From Spirochaeta sp. UBA5339 (lineage in GTDB: Bacteria; Spirochaetota; Spirochaetia; DSM-2461), in the NCBI GenBank assembly GCA_002408085.1, contig DHQL01000009.1:62001-126000 (forward strand): 64,000 nt of DNA, written 5' to 3'. The notes below the pieces were generated by a model, which saw only the letters and a list, made by a program, of their open reading frames with translations, did not search any database and was not told where the DNA came from. This document shows positions 50,784-59,278 of this stretch, piece after piece. Position 1 is the first letter of the stretch; each line of letters begins with the position of its first letter. Position numbers and translations under genes: made by a program.

Positions 50784-51984
50784 TTTTCTTCCTCTGATCA
50801 AAGAGCCACTCCCTGAGGGTTTTTACATAAAAGACATGGGGCCAGGTCCACAGATGGTTTTTAAGCATCTCGGGAAAGCCCTCTTTTCCAAGTTCCGCTT
50901 CGGGAACAATGGAGCTCCCCTCATAAACTGTGTAGCGGATATCACAGCTCCGCCGGACCTCTTTTTCTGCCAGTTCTTCGGCTTCCGCTCCTCTGAGCCT
51001 GCCGTCCCAGCGGGCCCTTCCCACCGAGGCTCCCGCCTCTTCCAGGGCGGCGGTGCAGGCGTTCATACCCGAGAAGGCCTTCTCATCGTTCTCTGCAACT
51101 ATGACCCAGAGATTTGTGTCCTTCAGGGCCCCTATGGTTTCAGGATTCCACTGTCCCGCTGCCAGAAGAAGTCCTCCGAAGAGGTCCGGATAGCGGATGC
51201 CCATCTCCATCAGGGACATGGTTCCCATGGACTGCCCGACTCCGTAGATCCTGTCTCTGTCGATGGAGAAGGAGTTGATCAGGGAGTTCAGGATTTCCGT
51301 CATCACCTCGAAGTGGACGGTGGTCCCGAAGCGGTCGTTTACGATGGCCTCGGGAAAGTGGGGAACCAGAACAAAGCACTCATGCCTCTTCTGTTCCTCC
51401 TCCCGTGACCAGATAACGCCGCCGACTCCCTGTTCCAGTCCCTTTCTGCCCTCAAGGGTACAGACTCCCCGGTCATGAACAAAGAGCACCAGGGGATAGG
51501 ATTTTTCCGGGTTATAGTCTTCAGGGGTAAAGAGGCTGTACTCCAGGGACTCTCCGCTTTTGTAGTCATAAAAAACATGGTCGGAGAATCTCCGGGTATC
51601 CGGGCAGACCCTTTCAAAAGGCCCGGTGAGCTCTGTTCCGGCGGGGTAGGGCTGACCTGACCTGCTGATGATCTCCTCTCTCTGCAGGATTCTGAGTTTC
51701 CCTTCCCGGCGGCGGGCTCCCGAGGGCTCGCTGTAGTCGATAAGGCCCTCGTCCTCCAGGGCTGTCCATTCGATAATGATAAAGGGGCCCTCCCCGGGAT
51801 TCTCCCCTCTCTCGGGTTTCCGGGATGTATAGACCCTGTCGGGGGATCTTCCGTTTACCTCGAAGAAGCCGGTATCCAGGAGAGAGCTTTCAAAGCTCTC
51901 CGGATACTCCAGGGCCGCTGCGGCGGGAAACTCTCCCCGCCATCTGATCTCTGTAATCAATGTGGTCTTTATGGTGCTGGTCAA
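50773..51984 (-). CDS. Cytoplasmic serine esterase, relative of the Sel1-esterase
   Basis: Alpha/beta-hydrolase without signal peptide. It shares a long conserved core with the C-terminal half of the 29484 protein: LFTPEDYNPEKSYPLVLFVHDRG against LYVPENYDPAKSYPLVLFIHDAG (in parts), nucleophile GQSMGTM against GQSMGGM, and REWLFDQ against RDWLFEQ. Start: TTG at 51984 is preferred since AAGGAG of the previous gene's end lies ten bases upstream; an ATG at 52023 would overlap the amidohydrolase gene by 35 bases and has no ribosome site. Probably the intracellular counterpart that finishes ester cleavage. Confidence 0.8.
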   Translation of the reverse strand: MTSTIKTTLITEIRWRGEFPAAAALEYPESFESSLLDTGFFEVNGRSPDRVYTSRKPERGENPGEGPFIIIEWTALEDEGLIDYSEPSGARRREGKLRILQREEIISRSGQPYPAGTELTGPFERVCPDTRRFSDHVFYDYKSGESLEYSLFTPEDYNPEKSYPLVLFVHDRGVCTLEGRKGLEQGVGGVIWSREEEQKRHECFVLVPHFPEAIVNDRFGTTVHFEVMTEILNSLINSFSIDRDRIYGVGQSMGTMSLMEMGIRYPDLFGGLLLAAGQWNPETIGALKDTNLWVIVAENDEKAFSGMNACTAALEEAGASVGRARWDGRLRGAEAEELAEKEVRRSCDIRYTVYEGSSIVPEAELGKEGFPEMLKNHLWTWPHVFYVKTLREWLFDQRKKNGK

Positions 51985-51988
51985 AATT

Positions 51989-53029
51989 TCAGGACTCCTT
52001 GAGGTTGTAGATTTTCCGGGCATTCCCGGACAGAAGGAGTTCCTTTTCCTCTTTAGAGAGATTCAGGCTCTCTATAAACTCCCTTCCTCCGGTGAGCCAC
52101 TCCCGCCGAACGGGGTAGGAGCTGCCGAAGATAATATGGTCGGCCCCGGCAATTTGAACGGCGGCCTCCATCTGAACCTTCCCCCAGGGGGCGGCATGGG
52201 ACATTTCAAAGTAGATATTCTCTTTCAAAGCCCTCTGAAAGGGCTCCACCGATGAATCAAAACGGTCCAGCTCCTCCTTCTTGACCGATTTTTTCGGGAA
52301 CATCAGGTTCATATAGCTGAAGAATCCGCCTCCCAGCATGGAGTGGACCATCTTCAGACGGGGGAGTTCTTCAAACATGCCGCTGAAGATCTCCCGGGAC
52401 ACCGCTGTAATCTGATCACAGCAGCGGCCGTAGGAGCGCCTTAAGTTGTTGTAGTCCAGAAGGGAGTCAAACTGGACGGGAAGGGAGGTGTGGTGAACAT
52501 AGGCCGGCAGGTTCCAGTCATTGAGCTGACGGAAGAAGGAACGGAAGGCGGGATCATCCAGATACCTGTCACCATAGTGAGCCGAGAGCTGGACTCCCGT
52601 CATGCCCAGTTCCTTTACGCAGCGTTCCAGCTCCTTCAGATTCTCGTCAGTTCCATAGGGAGGAACCACCCCAAGGGCGTGAAAGCGTCCCTTTCCCTTC
52701 TCTGCATGCTCTGCCATTCCATCATTAAAGACCCTGCAGAGATCAAGGGGAAGCCACTCCTGGCAGCCCGGGAGCTTGAGAACCGCCCGGTCGATACCCG
52801 CCTCATCCATATCCCTGATCTGATACTCTGCATCATACTGACCGTCCACATAGTTCAGATTCTGATAACCTTCGGGTTTGAAGATAACAATCTGCTTCTT
52901 TCCTGTTTCCGGAACTTCCGCTTCCTTTGCCTCCATACCCCGGGGGACGGACTCGATAAAGCGCTCCAGCAGCCTGCTGTCCTTAAAGAGGGTGTCTGGC
53001 ATCCAGTACATATTGGCATCAATTACCAT
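51989..53029 (-). CDS. Amidohydrolase-2 family protein with altered metal-site residues
   Basis: TIM-barrel protein of the ACMSD/gamma-resorcylate decarboxylase-like amidohydrolase family, 346 aa. Family outline: DMDEAGIDRAVLK, FHALGVVPPYG, LGMTGVQLSAHYGDRYLDDP (in parts), VHHTSLP, MVHSMLGGGF, and GADHIIFGSSYPVRREW. The usual N-terminal [DE]xHxH is IDANMYW here and the late FGSDYPH Asp is Ser, so at least two metal ligands are changed. The ATG at 53029 follows AAGGAG. Decarboxylase or hydrolase of an aromatic acid is the family expectation; the altered site makes this uncertain. Confidence 0.78.
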   Translation of the reverse strand: MVIDANMYWMPDTLFKDSRLLERFIESVPRGMEAKEAEVPETGKKQIVIFKPEGYQNLNYVDGQYDAEYQIRDMDEAGIDRAVLKLPGCQEWLPLDLCRVFNDGMAEHAEKGKGRFHALGVVPPYGTDENLKELERCVKELGMTGVQLSAHYGDRYLDDPAFRSFFRQLNDWNLPAYVHHTSLPVQFDSLLDYNNLRRSYGRCCDQITAVSREIFSGMFEELPRLKMVHSMLGGGFFSYMNLMFPKKSVKKEELDRFDSSVEPFQRALKENIYFEMSHAAPWGKVQMEAAVQIAGADHIIFGSSYPVRREWLTGGREFIESLNLSKEEKELLLSGNARKIYNLKES

Positions 53030-54308
53030 TGGTGTCTCCTTTTTCAGGGGTTTCAAGTTCCTTGAGCATCTCGATAATCTCGTCCCGGTAGAGCTCCGCG
53101 GCCCCCATGGCTCCCCGGGAGTTCATGGCGGCATAGCAGATCCGCCTGTAGCTTTGTCTGTCCGGGAGATACTTGGCCGCTCCATTGACCATTGTCATAA
53201 TCAAGGTATCTGTAAAGGGAAAGGCTTCCCTTATCTCCAGTGCCGTGGAGCAGACAATCTCCGGAGCCATTGCGATAAGGGCCGTACCGTTGATCAGCAT
53301 CATATGGATTTCCAGAATCAGAGGGTCTGAAGCTTCGAAGCGGTACTCCTTTACCGGTTTCATGCTGTGGACATCGGGGAAGATCTTCTGACCCGGAAGG
53401 GTCACGGTTGTTTCTGCTGAGCGGATCTCCCCTGATTCGGAAAAATTTTCAATCGAGTCTGTTCCCGAGAGTACAGCCCTGCCCAGGCGTTCTCCCAGCA
53501 GCTCTACCAGAAGATATCCCTCATCCTGAAGATCTTTCCGGGAGTACTTACCCTCCCGGTCAATGCAGTGCCGGTTGGCAATGAAAATGGGATCCTGGTC
53601 TCCGGCGGCTCCCGTATGCCAGAGAGCAACAGCCTTGTCTCCCCAGGCCTTCTCAACATAGCGGGAGACATATCCCGCCAGATCGGAACTTGCCTTTACC
53701 TCTCCTGCCCGTGTTCGGGAGTCCAGAAGGATGTTCGACTGAACAGGATAGTTGATCAGGCAGGCAAGGGGTGAACCCTCAAGGGTCTCCCAGTAGAGAA
53801 CATAGAGCTCCTTGTCCGAGGGACCCTCCGGATCGGCACCCTTCCACCAGCCTTCGGCGGTCTCCACGTCCCTGTTGATATTGACGTCGCAAAGACCCTT
53901 TGACACTCCCATTCTGGCCCCGGTGAGGTTCTCTCGGGCCCGGGTGACGCTGGTGAAAACCGCCTTTAACACAAGCTCCCTGTACAGGTCGCTTTTTCTC
54001 TTCTCTTCGGGGCTCATCTTCCGGCCGGGGCCCATCAGATGGGGTGACTGAAAGCTGTGGCTCGCCGAGACCCAGACAATGTCGGACCCGAACTCCTCTT
54101 TAACACGCCGGCGTATCTCATCGGCGTCATCCTTCATAAGAGAGGTCAGCTCCAGGCTGATAAATACCGCTGATGTGCTTCCGTTTTCGATAATAAGGCT
54201 TCTTGCATGCAGATCATCCCACTGCCCCGTAAAGCCGTCATAGGGGTAGAAGCCCGGGGGGATGTCAAATCTCTCCCTGGCCGCACCTGCTTTAAATTTC
54301 CTGTTCAT
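53019..54308 (-). CDS. Neutral ceramidase-like protein, N-terminal domain only
   Basis: 429 residues resembling the N-terminal alkaline/neutral ceramidase domain: KAGAARERFDIPPGF start, DDLHARSLIIENG, VSASHSFQSPH in the place of the zinc-binding THTHSGP, NGTALIAMAPEIVCSTALEI and VNGAAKYLPDRQSY (in parts). No signal peptide and no C-terminal Ig-like domain, so a cytoplasmic amidase/ester hydrolase rather than a secreted ceramidase. Overlaps the LacI gene by four bases (ATGA) and the amidohydrolase by 11. Such short relatives are found in sugar and aromatic catabolic clusters with unknown substrates. Confidence 0.72.
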   Translation of the reverse strand: MNRKFKAGAARERFDIPPGFYPYDGFTGQWDDLHARSLIIENGSTSAVFISLELTSLMKDDADEIRRRVKEEFGSDIVWVSASHSFQSPHLMGPGRKMSPEEKRKSDLYRELVLKAVFTSVTRARENLTGARMGVSKGLCDVNINRDVETAEGWWKGADPEGPSDKELYVLYWETLEGSPLACLINYPVQSNILLDSRTRAGEVKASSDLAGYVSRYVEKAWGDKAVALWHTGAAGDQDPIFIANRHCIDREGKYSRKDLQDEGYLLVELLGERLGRAVLSGTDSIENFSESGEIRSAETTVTLPGQKIFPDVHSMKPVKEYRFEASDPLILEIHMMLINGTALIAMAPEIVCSTALEIREAFPFTDTLIMTMVNGAAKYLPDRQSYRRICYAAMNSRGAMGAAELYRDEIIEMLKELETPEKGDTNGN

Positions 54309-55366
54309 TTAATGTCTCCACTGTCGGGACTCTTCAATTTTCTGACCGACTCCCTCTCTATAAGTTCCGGGTTCAGAACCTTGACTCCCGGCACCGCCGA
54401 GTCATCGGTCAGGCTGTCCAGCAGCATGGCTACCGAGTATCTGGCCAGAGAGTCGTCTCCGGCGCTCATGGTTGTCAGGGCCGGCTGGAGCTCCGAGGTT
54501 ATGGGCATATTGTCAAAACCGATAAGTGAGATATCCTCGGGCACCCTGATTCCCGCCCTGCTGCAGCTGTTCATGACACCGATGGCCGTCATATCGTTGG
54601 CTGCAAAAATTGCGGTGGGAAGATCTCCCGATTCCAGACAGGCCGCAAAGAGGGACTCCGTGCGGGACTTGGTGTAGTCCCCCTTGAGAACTCTCTCCTC
54701 CCGGACTGTGAGGCCGTAGTCCTCCATGGCCTTCCTGTATCCCAGAAGCCTGTCCTTTGAAGAGAGACGGTCAAGAAGTCCGGTTATATGCATTATGTCT
54801 CTGTGTCCCCGGTCAAGGAGATACTTGGTGGCTCTGTACCCGCCCTGAAAGTTGTTTGACTTGACGATGTGCTTGTGTCTGTACTCCTTCAGGGAGAAGG
54901 TTTCAGGCAGTTTGTTGACAAACACCGCCGGAAACCCCGACTTCAGAAGGTCATCGATCTCCCGGGTATCGGGCCCTCCTCCGGTGACAATAGCGCCCTG
55001 AACAGTCCCGTCCCTCAGGAGTGTCATCACCTGATCGTTGTTGTCCGGTTTGATGATGCATGTCACCACCGAGTATCCCGACTTCTGGGCCTCTTCAATC
55101 ACATCGATTATGAGTCTGTTGATATAGCTGTTGGTCAGATGAAGCTGCTGGCCGTAGATAAAGTGACCTATGATCATGGCCTTCTTCCCCACCAGTCTTC
55201 TGGCGGCGGAGTTGGGCACATAGCCGTACTGGTCGATAACAGCCCGGACCTTCTCCTTTGTCTCCGTCGAGATATAGGAGTAGTTATTCACCACTCCAGC
55301 GACTGTACTACGGGAGACTCCGGCGATTCTGGCTATGTCGGCAGCAGTAACATTTCCCTTGTTCAT
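54305..55366 (-). CDS. LacI-family regulator inside the 11-gene operon
   Basis: 353-residue LacI/GalR repressor with HTH ADIARIAGVSRSTVAGVVNN, sensor domain with GHRDIMHITGL and IFAANDMTAIGV, ending LIERESVRKL. It is placed between the ABC importer genes and the catabolic enzymes of the leftward operon. No Shine-Dalgarno site is visible before its ATG, only six bases after the upstream stop, so it may be translated at low level by coupling. Likely ligand is the operon's substrate and likely target the TGACACG-type operators at 60959-61002. Confidence 0.9.
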   Translation of the reverse strand: MNKGNVTAADIARIAGVSRSTVAGVVNNYSYISTETKEKVRAVIDQYGYVPNSAARRLVGKKAMIIGHFIYGQQLHLTNSYINRLIIDVIEEAQKSGYSVVTCIIKPDNNDQVMTLLRDGTVQGAIVTGGGPDTREIDDLLKSGFPAVFVNKLPETFSLKEYRHKHIVKSNNFQGGYRATKYLLDRGHRDIMHITGLLDRLSSKDRLLGYRKAMEDYGLTVREERVLKGDYTKSRTESLFAACLESGDLPTAIFAANDMTAIGVMNSCSRAGIRVPEDISLIGFDNMPITSELQPALTTMSAGDDSLARYSVAMLLDSLTDDSAVPGVKVLNPELIERESVRKLKSPDSGDIK

Positions 55367-55372
55367 AATATT

Positions 55373-56329
55373 TTAGAGATTGTTGATCTCTTTAACCCTG
55401 CAGCATGAAACGCTGTGTCCCGGAGCGATCTCTACAAGCTTCTGGGCCTGATGACAGTCCTCTTTTACAAACTTGCACCTTGAAGCGAAGCGGCAGCCCG
55501 GCTTCGGGTTGATGGGGGATGTGATCTCTCCCTCAAGAATAACCCTCTGCTGCTGTTTATGGATATTCGCCGAGGGCACTGCCGAAAGGAGGGCCTTGGT
55601 ATAGGGGTGCAGGGGATTCCTGAAGAGCTCTTTTGAAGAGCAGGTCTCCACAAGATGACCGAGATACATGACGCAGATATCGTCGGATATATGGCGGACA
55701 ACCGAGAGATCGTGGGTTACAAACATATAGGTCAGCTCATTTGAGCTCTGCAGATCCTGCAGCAGATTCAGTATCTGTGCCTGAATGGATACGTCCAGGG
55801 CAGACACCGGTTCGTCACAGACTATAAACTTCGGGTTCAGGGCCAGTGCCCGTCCGATGCCCACACGCTGCCGTCTTCCGCCGTCCAGTTCATGGGGGTA
55901 GGAGAGGCGCAGGCGTCTGTCGATTCCAACCATATCCATAATCCTGGCGGTTTCCTGTATCCTGTCTCTCTTGTTAAACCTTCCGGATATGGTAAGGGGC
56001 TCCATTATGGTCTGTTCAACGGTCATTCTGGGGTTCAGAGAGGAGTAGGGGTCCTGGAAGATAATCTGCATATTCTCCCTGAGTTTTCTCAGCTTTCCTG
56101 AGTTTACTCTGGTTACATCCTCACCTTCAAAATGAATGGTTCCTCCGCTGCTCTCCAGAAGATGAATCATGGTCCGGCCCAGGGTGGATTTACCGCATCC
56201 CGACTCCCCGACGACGCCCATTGTCTTTCCTCTGTCTATTGAAAAGGAGATGTCGTCCACGGCATGGAGGGTTCCCCTTGGGGTCTCAAAGTACTTTTTC
56301 AGGTTTGTCGCTTTTATCAGTTCAGCCAT
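55373..56329 (-). CDS. Peptide-type ABC importer ATPase, OppF/DppF class
   Basis: 318 residues. Walker A GESGCGKST, Q-loop FQDPYSSLNP, signature ELDGGRRQRVGI, Walker B FIVCDEPVSALDVS, and the C-terminal oligopeptide-transport extension PGCRFASRCKFVKEDC with four Cys, which in this family can hold an iron-sulfur cluster. Overlaps the OppD-class gene by eight bases. Peptide-class importers also carry sugars and glycosides, which suits the surrounding enzymes. Confidence 0.93.
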   Translation of the reverse strand: MAELIKATNLKKYFETPRGTLHAVDDISFSIDRGKTMGVVGESGCGKSTLGRTMIHLLESSGGTIHFEGEDVTRVNSGKLRKLRENMQIIFQDPYSSLNPRMTVEQTIMEPLTISGRFNKRDRIQETARIMDMVGIDRRLRLSYPHELDGGRRQRVGIGRALALNPKFIVCDEPVSALDVSIQAQILNLLQDLQSSNELTYMFVTHDLSVVRHISDDICVMYLGHLVETCSSKELFRNPLHPYTKALLSAVPSANIHKQQQRVILEGEITSPINPKPGCRFASRCKFVKEDCHQAQKLVEIAPGHSVSCCRVKEINNL

Positions 56330-57311
56330 TACTGTTCTCCATTTTTAGAGCTCTGCCGCAGCGGCAGAAGTGTCCGGGTTCAATCTCTACAAGCTGTTTT
56401 CTCTCGGTGGAGCAGTTTTCTCCCGGATGAGGACAGCGGGGACCGAAAAAACATCCCTTTGGAAGGTTGGACGGGTCAGGGGGCATTCCGCCGATGGGCT
56501 TCAGTCTCTCCGCATCCTCCTCCATTTCGGGAAGGGCCTCAAAGAGCCCCTGTGTATAGGGGTGGAGGGGGTTGTCAAATACGACCTCTTTTGAGCCCAT
56601 TTCGATAATCTCGCCGCCATAGATAACGGCAACATCATCACAGGCGGAGGCTACAACACCCAGGTCGTGGGTGATCAGGAGCATTGAGGTGTTCAGCTCC
56701 TCTTTCAGCTTCTTGATTGTCTCCATCACCTGGGCCTGAATGGTTACATCCAGGGCGGTGGTGGGTTCGTCGGCCAGAAGGAGTTCGGGGTTGCAGGAGA
56801 GGGCGATAGCGATCACAACCCTCTGCTTCATTCCTCCCGAGAACTGGTGGGGGTATTCGTGGTATCTGTCTCCGGAAATTCCGACCAGTTCGAGCATCTC
56901 TTTTGCCCTGGCCACAGACTCTTTTTTGCTGATGCTGTTGTGCTGGATAATGACCTCGCGGATCTGCTCCCCCACCTTGATAATGGGGTTCAGGGCGGTC
57001 ATGGGGTCCTGAAAGATCATGGATACCTTTCTGCCCCGGATACGGCGCATCTCTTTCTCGCTTAGACAGAGGATCTCTTTGCCTTCCAGGTAGATCTCTC
57101 CGGCGGTGATTCTTGAGGAGATGTCCGGAAGAATTCGCATGATTGACTTGGCTGTAGAGGTCTTTCCGGCCCCTGTTTCACCTACAAGGCCGAGGGTCCT
57201 TCCTCTTTTCAGGTCAAAGGATACGCCGTTTACGGCGCTGATAACCTTGCCTTCGGAGGTATATTCAACACTCAGATCTCTGACTGAGAGCATTGTATCG
57301 TTTTCTGACAT
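56322..57311 (-). CDS. Peptide-type ABC importer ATPase, OppD/DppD class
   Basis: 329 residues. Walker A GETGAGKTST, Q-loop FQDPMTALNPI, signature FSGGMKQRV, Walker B LLADEPTTALDVT, and the C-terminal extension GCFFGPRCPHPGENC with the Cys set. Second ATPase of the heterodimer with the 55373 product. Follows the permease gene by 11 bp. Confidence 0.93.
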   Translation of the reverse strand: MSENDTMLSVRDLSVEYTSEGKVISAVNGVSFDLKRGRTLGLVGETGAGKTSTAKSIMRILPDISSRITAGEIYLEGKEILCLSEKEMRRIRGRKVSMIFQDPMTALNPIIKVGEQIREVIIQHNSISKKESVARAKEMLELVGISGDRYHEYPHQFSGGMKQRVVIAIALSCNPELLLADEPTTALDVTIQAQVMETIKKLKEELNTSMLLITHDLGVVASACDDVAVIYGGEIIEMGSKEVVFDNPLHPYTQGLFEALPEMEEDAERLKPIGGMPPDPSNLPKGCFFGPRCPHPGENCSTERKQLVEIEPGHFCRCGRALKMENSNG

Positions 57312-57322
57312 AATTCTTATTC

Positions 57323-58228
57323 CTACTTTTTAAGCTTGGGGTCCAGTGCGTCCCGCAGACCGTCTCCGAAGAGGTTTATGGAGAGCACCGCAATCATGAT
57401 GAAGATTCCCGGGAAGGTGACAATATGGGGGCAGGAACGGATCAGGTTTCTGCCGCCTGCAATCATGGAACCCCACTCGGGCATGGGGGGCTGGATTCCC
57501 AGGCCGATAAAGCTGAGCATGGCCGCCGAGAGGATCACATGGCCGATCATCATTGTTCCGGACACAAGGATCGGAGCAAAGGTGTTGGGAATAATGTGTC
57601 TGAGGATAATCCGGTGGGTCCTGGCGTTGATGGAGGTGGCCGCTTCCAGATACTCCTCACCCCGGATTCCCAGAATAGAGGCCCGCAGGAGGCGCACACT
57701 CATGGGGATGGCTCCGATAGAGAGGGCCAGCATGCTGTTGAAGTACCCCGGTCCCAGAACCACCGATACCGTAATGGCCAGCAGGGTTCCGGGAATGGAC
57801 TGGAGTATATCGATAAAGCGCATAATGATGTTGTCAACGGTTCCGCCGAAGTATCCGGCAATGGCGCCGAAGAACATTCCGATGGACGTACCCAGCAGGA
57901 CCGACAGGATTCCGATGCTCAGGGAGTAGCGGCTTCCGTAGATCACGCGGCTCATTACATCCCGTCCCAGCTCATCGGTTCCGAAGGGGTTTTCCAGGGA
58001 GGGTGCTGACCTGGTGTTCATCAGGTTCTGTTCGGTATAGTCGTAGGGGGCGATATAGGGTGCGAACACCGCCATAAGAACCAAAAGAACAAGGAATATA
58101 AAACCGATCAGGGCCGTGGGGTTCTTTGCTATTCTTTTGGCTACAATTCCCAGCTGGCTCTGACGTTTCCAGGTTTCTGCTGTTTCATTTTTATTCATTG
58201 ATCTGCCCATTTCCAGTACATCATCCAT
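57323..58228 (-). CDS. Peptide-type ABC importer permease, DppC class
   Basis: About 301 residues, six helices, N-terminal OppC/DppC domain (NPTALIGFIFLVLLVLMAVFAP, in parts) and FGTDELGRDVMSRVIYGSRYSL, the hallmark of this class; EAA motif EEYLEAATSINARTHRIILRHIIPN (in parts). ATG at 58228 is chosen because AAGGAG lies eight bases before it; the longer frame overlaps the DppB gene further. Confidence 0.92.
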   Translation of the reverse strand: MDDVLEMGRSMNKNETAETWKRQSQLGIVAKRIAKNPTALIGFIFLVLLVLMAVFAPYIAPYDYTEQNLMNTRSAPSLENPFGTDELGRDVMSRVIYGSRYSLSIGILSVLLGTSIGMFFGAIAGYFGGTVDNIIMRFIDILQSIPGTLLAITVSVVLGPGYFNSMLALSIGAIPMSVRLLRASILGIRGEEYLEAATSINARTHRIILRHIIPNTFAPILVSGTMMIGHVILSAAMLSFIGLGIQPPMPEWGSMIAGGRNLIRSCPHIVTFPGIFIMIAVLSINLFGDGLRDALDPKLKK

Positions 58229-59177
58229 TGTTTTTACTCCTTCTTTTTCCGGCAAACTGCGCCTTGATCCGGGGATCGATCATGGCGTAGACCAGGTCTA
58301 CAAGCAGCATGATCAGGGCAAATACAATGGCCAGAATAATGACGGAGCTCATGACTACGTTGTAGTCCCGTGCATTGATGGCTCCCACCATATACATTCC
58401 CACTCCGGGAATGGAAAAGATCGCTTCAATTACCACGGCTCCTCCGAGAAGCCGGCCCATTCCGTTTCCGATTACTGTGATTACAGGAAGGAGGGCATTG
58501 GGCAGAGCATGTCTGAAAAGAGTTCTCATCTGGGAGATCCCCTTGGACCGTGCTGTTGTGATAAAGTCGGAGCGGATAATCTCCAGCATACTGGACCGGG
58601 TCTGTCTGGCCTGTGTGGCGATTCCCGCCAGGGAGAGGGCAAAAACCGGGAGTATGTAGTACTGGATACCGCCTATTCCGAAGGGAGGGAGAATGCCCCA
58701 CTCCACGGAGAAGAGAAGGACCATCATCAGGGCTACCCAGAACTCGGGCATGGATATTCCGATCAGGGCTATAAACATGGCAAGCCGGTCCCAGAAACGG
58801 TTCTGATAGACTGCGGCAAAGACCCCTATGGGTATGCCGATAATAATCTGAATTATCATGGATGCCAGGGCAATGGCCAGGGTTCTGGGGAGCCGGTTCA
58901 GAAGCTCATGGGTAACGGGGGTGTTGTATACCCAGGAATCACCGAAGTCGAACTCCAGAACAATTCCACCCACATACTTGCCCAGACGGACAACATAGGG
59001 ATCATTCAGTCCCAGATCGGCCCTTTTCGCCTCAATCTGCTCGGGCGTGGAATCGGGTCCCAGCATCAGCTTTACGGGATCTCCGGGGATGAAGTACATA
59101 ATGGTGAAGATCAGTATTGTCACACCAAGGACCACGGGGATCATCCACAAAAGTCTTTTTAAAATATATCTAAGCAT
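58221..59177 (-). CDS. Peptide-type ABC importer permease, DppB class
   Basis: 318 residues with the class-specific start MLRYILKRLLWMIPVVLGVT, GDPVKLMLGP, six helices and the loop DFITTARSKGISQMRTLFRHALPN (in parts). The end, VDLVYAMIDPRIK, is also typical. It overlaps DppC-class gene by eight bases. Separated from the binding-protein gene by a 101-bp gap holding a strong hairpin. Confidence 0.93.
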   Translation of the reverse strand: MLRYILKRLLWMIPVVLGVTILIFTIMYFIPGDPVKLMLGPDSTPEQIEAKRADLGLNDPYVVRLGKYVGGIVLEFDFGDSWVYNTPVTHELLNRLPRTLAIALASMIIQIIIGIPIGVFAAVYQNRFWDRLAMFIALIGISMPEFWVALMMVLLFSVEWGILPPFGIGGIQYYILPVFALSLAGIATQARQTRSSMLEIIRSDFITTARSKGISQMRTLFRHALPNALLPVITVIGNGMGRLLGGAVVIEAIFSIPGVGMYMVGAINARDYNVVMSSVIILAIVFALIMLLVDLVYAMIDPRIKAQFAGKRRSKNNG

Positions 59178-59200
59178 TCTTCATACCTGTTTACTGAAAA

Positions 59201-59249
59201 ACTGCCTGAGTCCGGGCATTGCCCGGGGGTGAACCCGGACTTCGGCAGT
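59201..59249 (-). other. Hairpin between binding-protein and permease genes
   Basis: ACTGCC...AGTCCGGG pairs with CCCGGACT...GGCAGT (8 bp plus 6 bp separated by two mismatches). No U-run in the direction of transcription. Outer arms ACTGCC/GGCAGT are the same as in the hairpin at 945-962. Confidence 0.6.
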
Positions 59250-59278
59250 TCTAATTGTGATAAAGAGAGGAGGTCTCT

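Noticed and set aside
55373..56329. OppF-class ATPase with signature LDGGRR instead of LSGGQ
   Set aside because: The ELDGGRRQRVG form is a recurring variant in this transporter class as I recall it, so it is not evidence of an inactive subunit.
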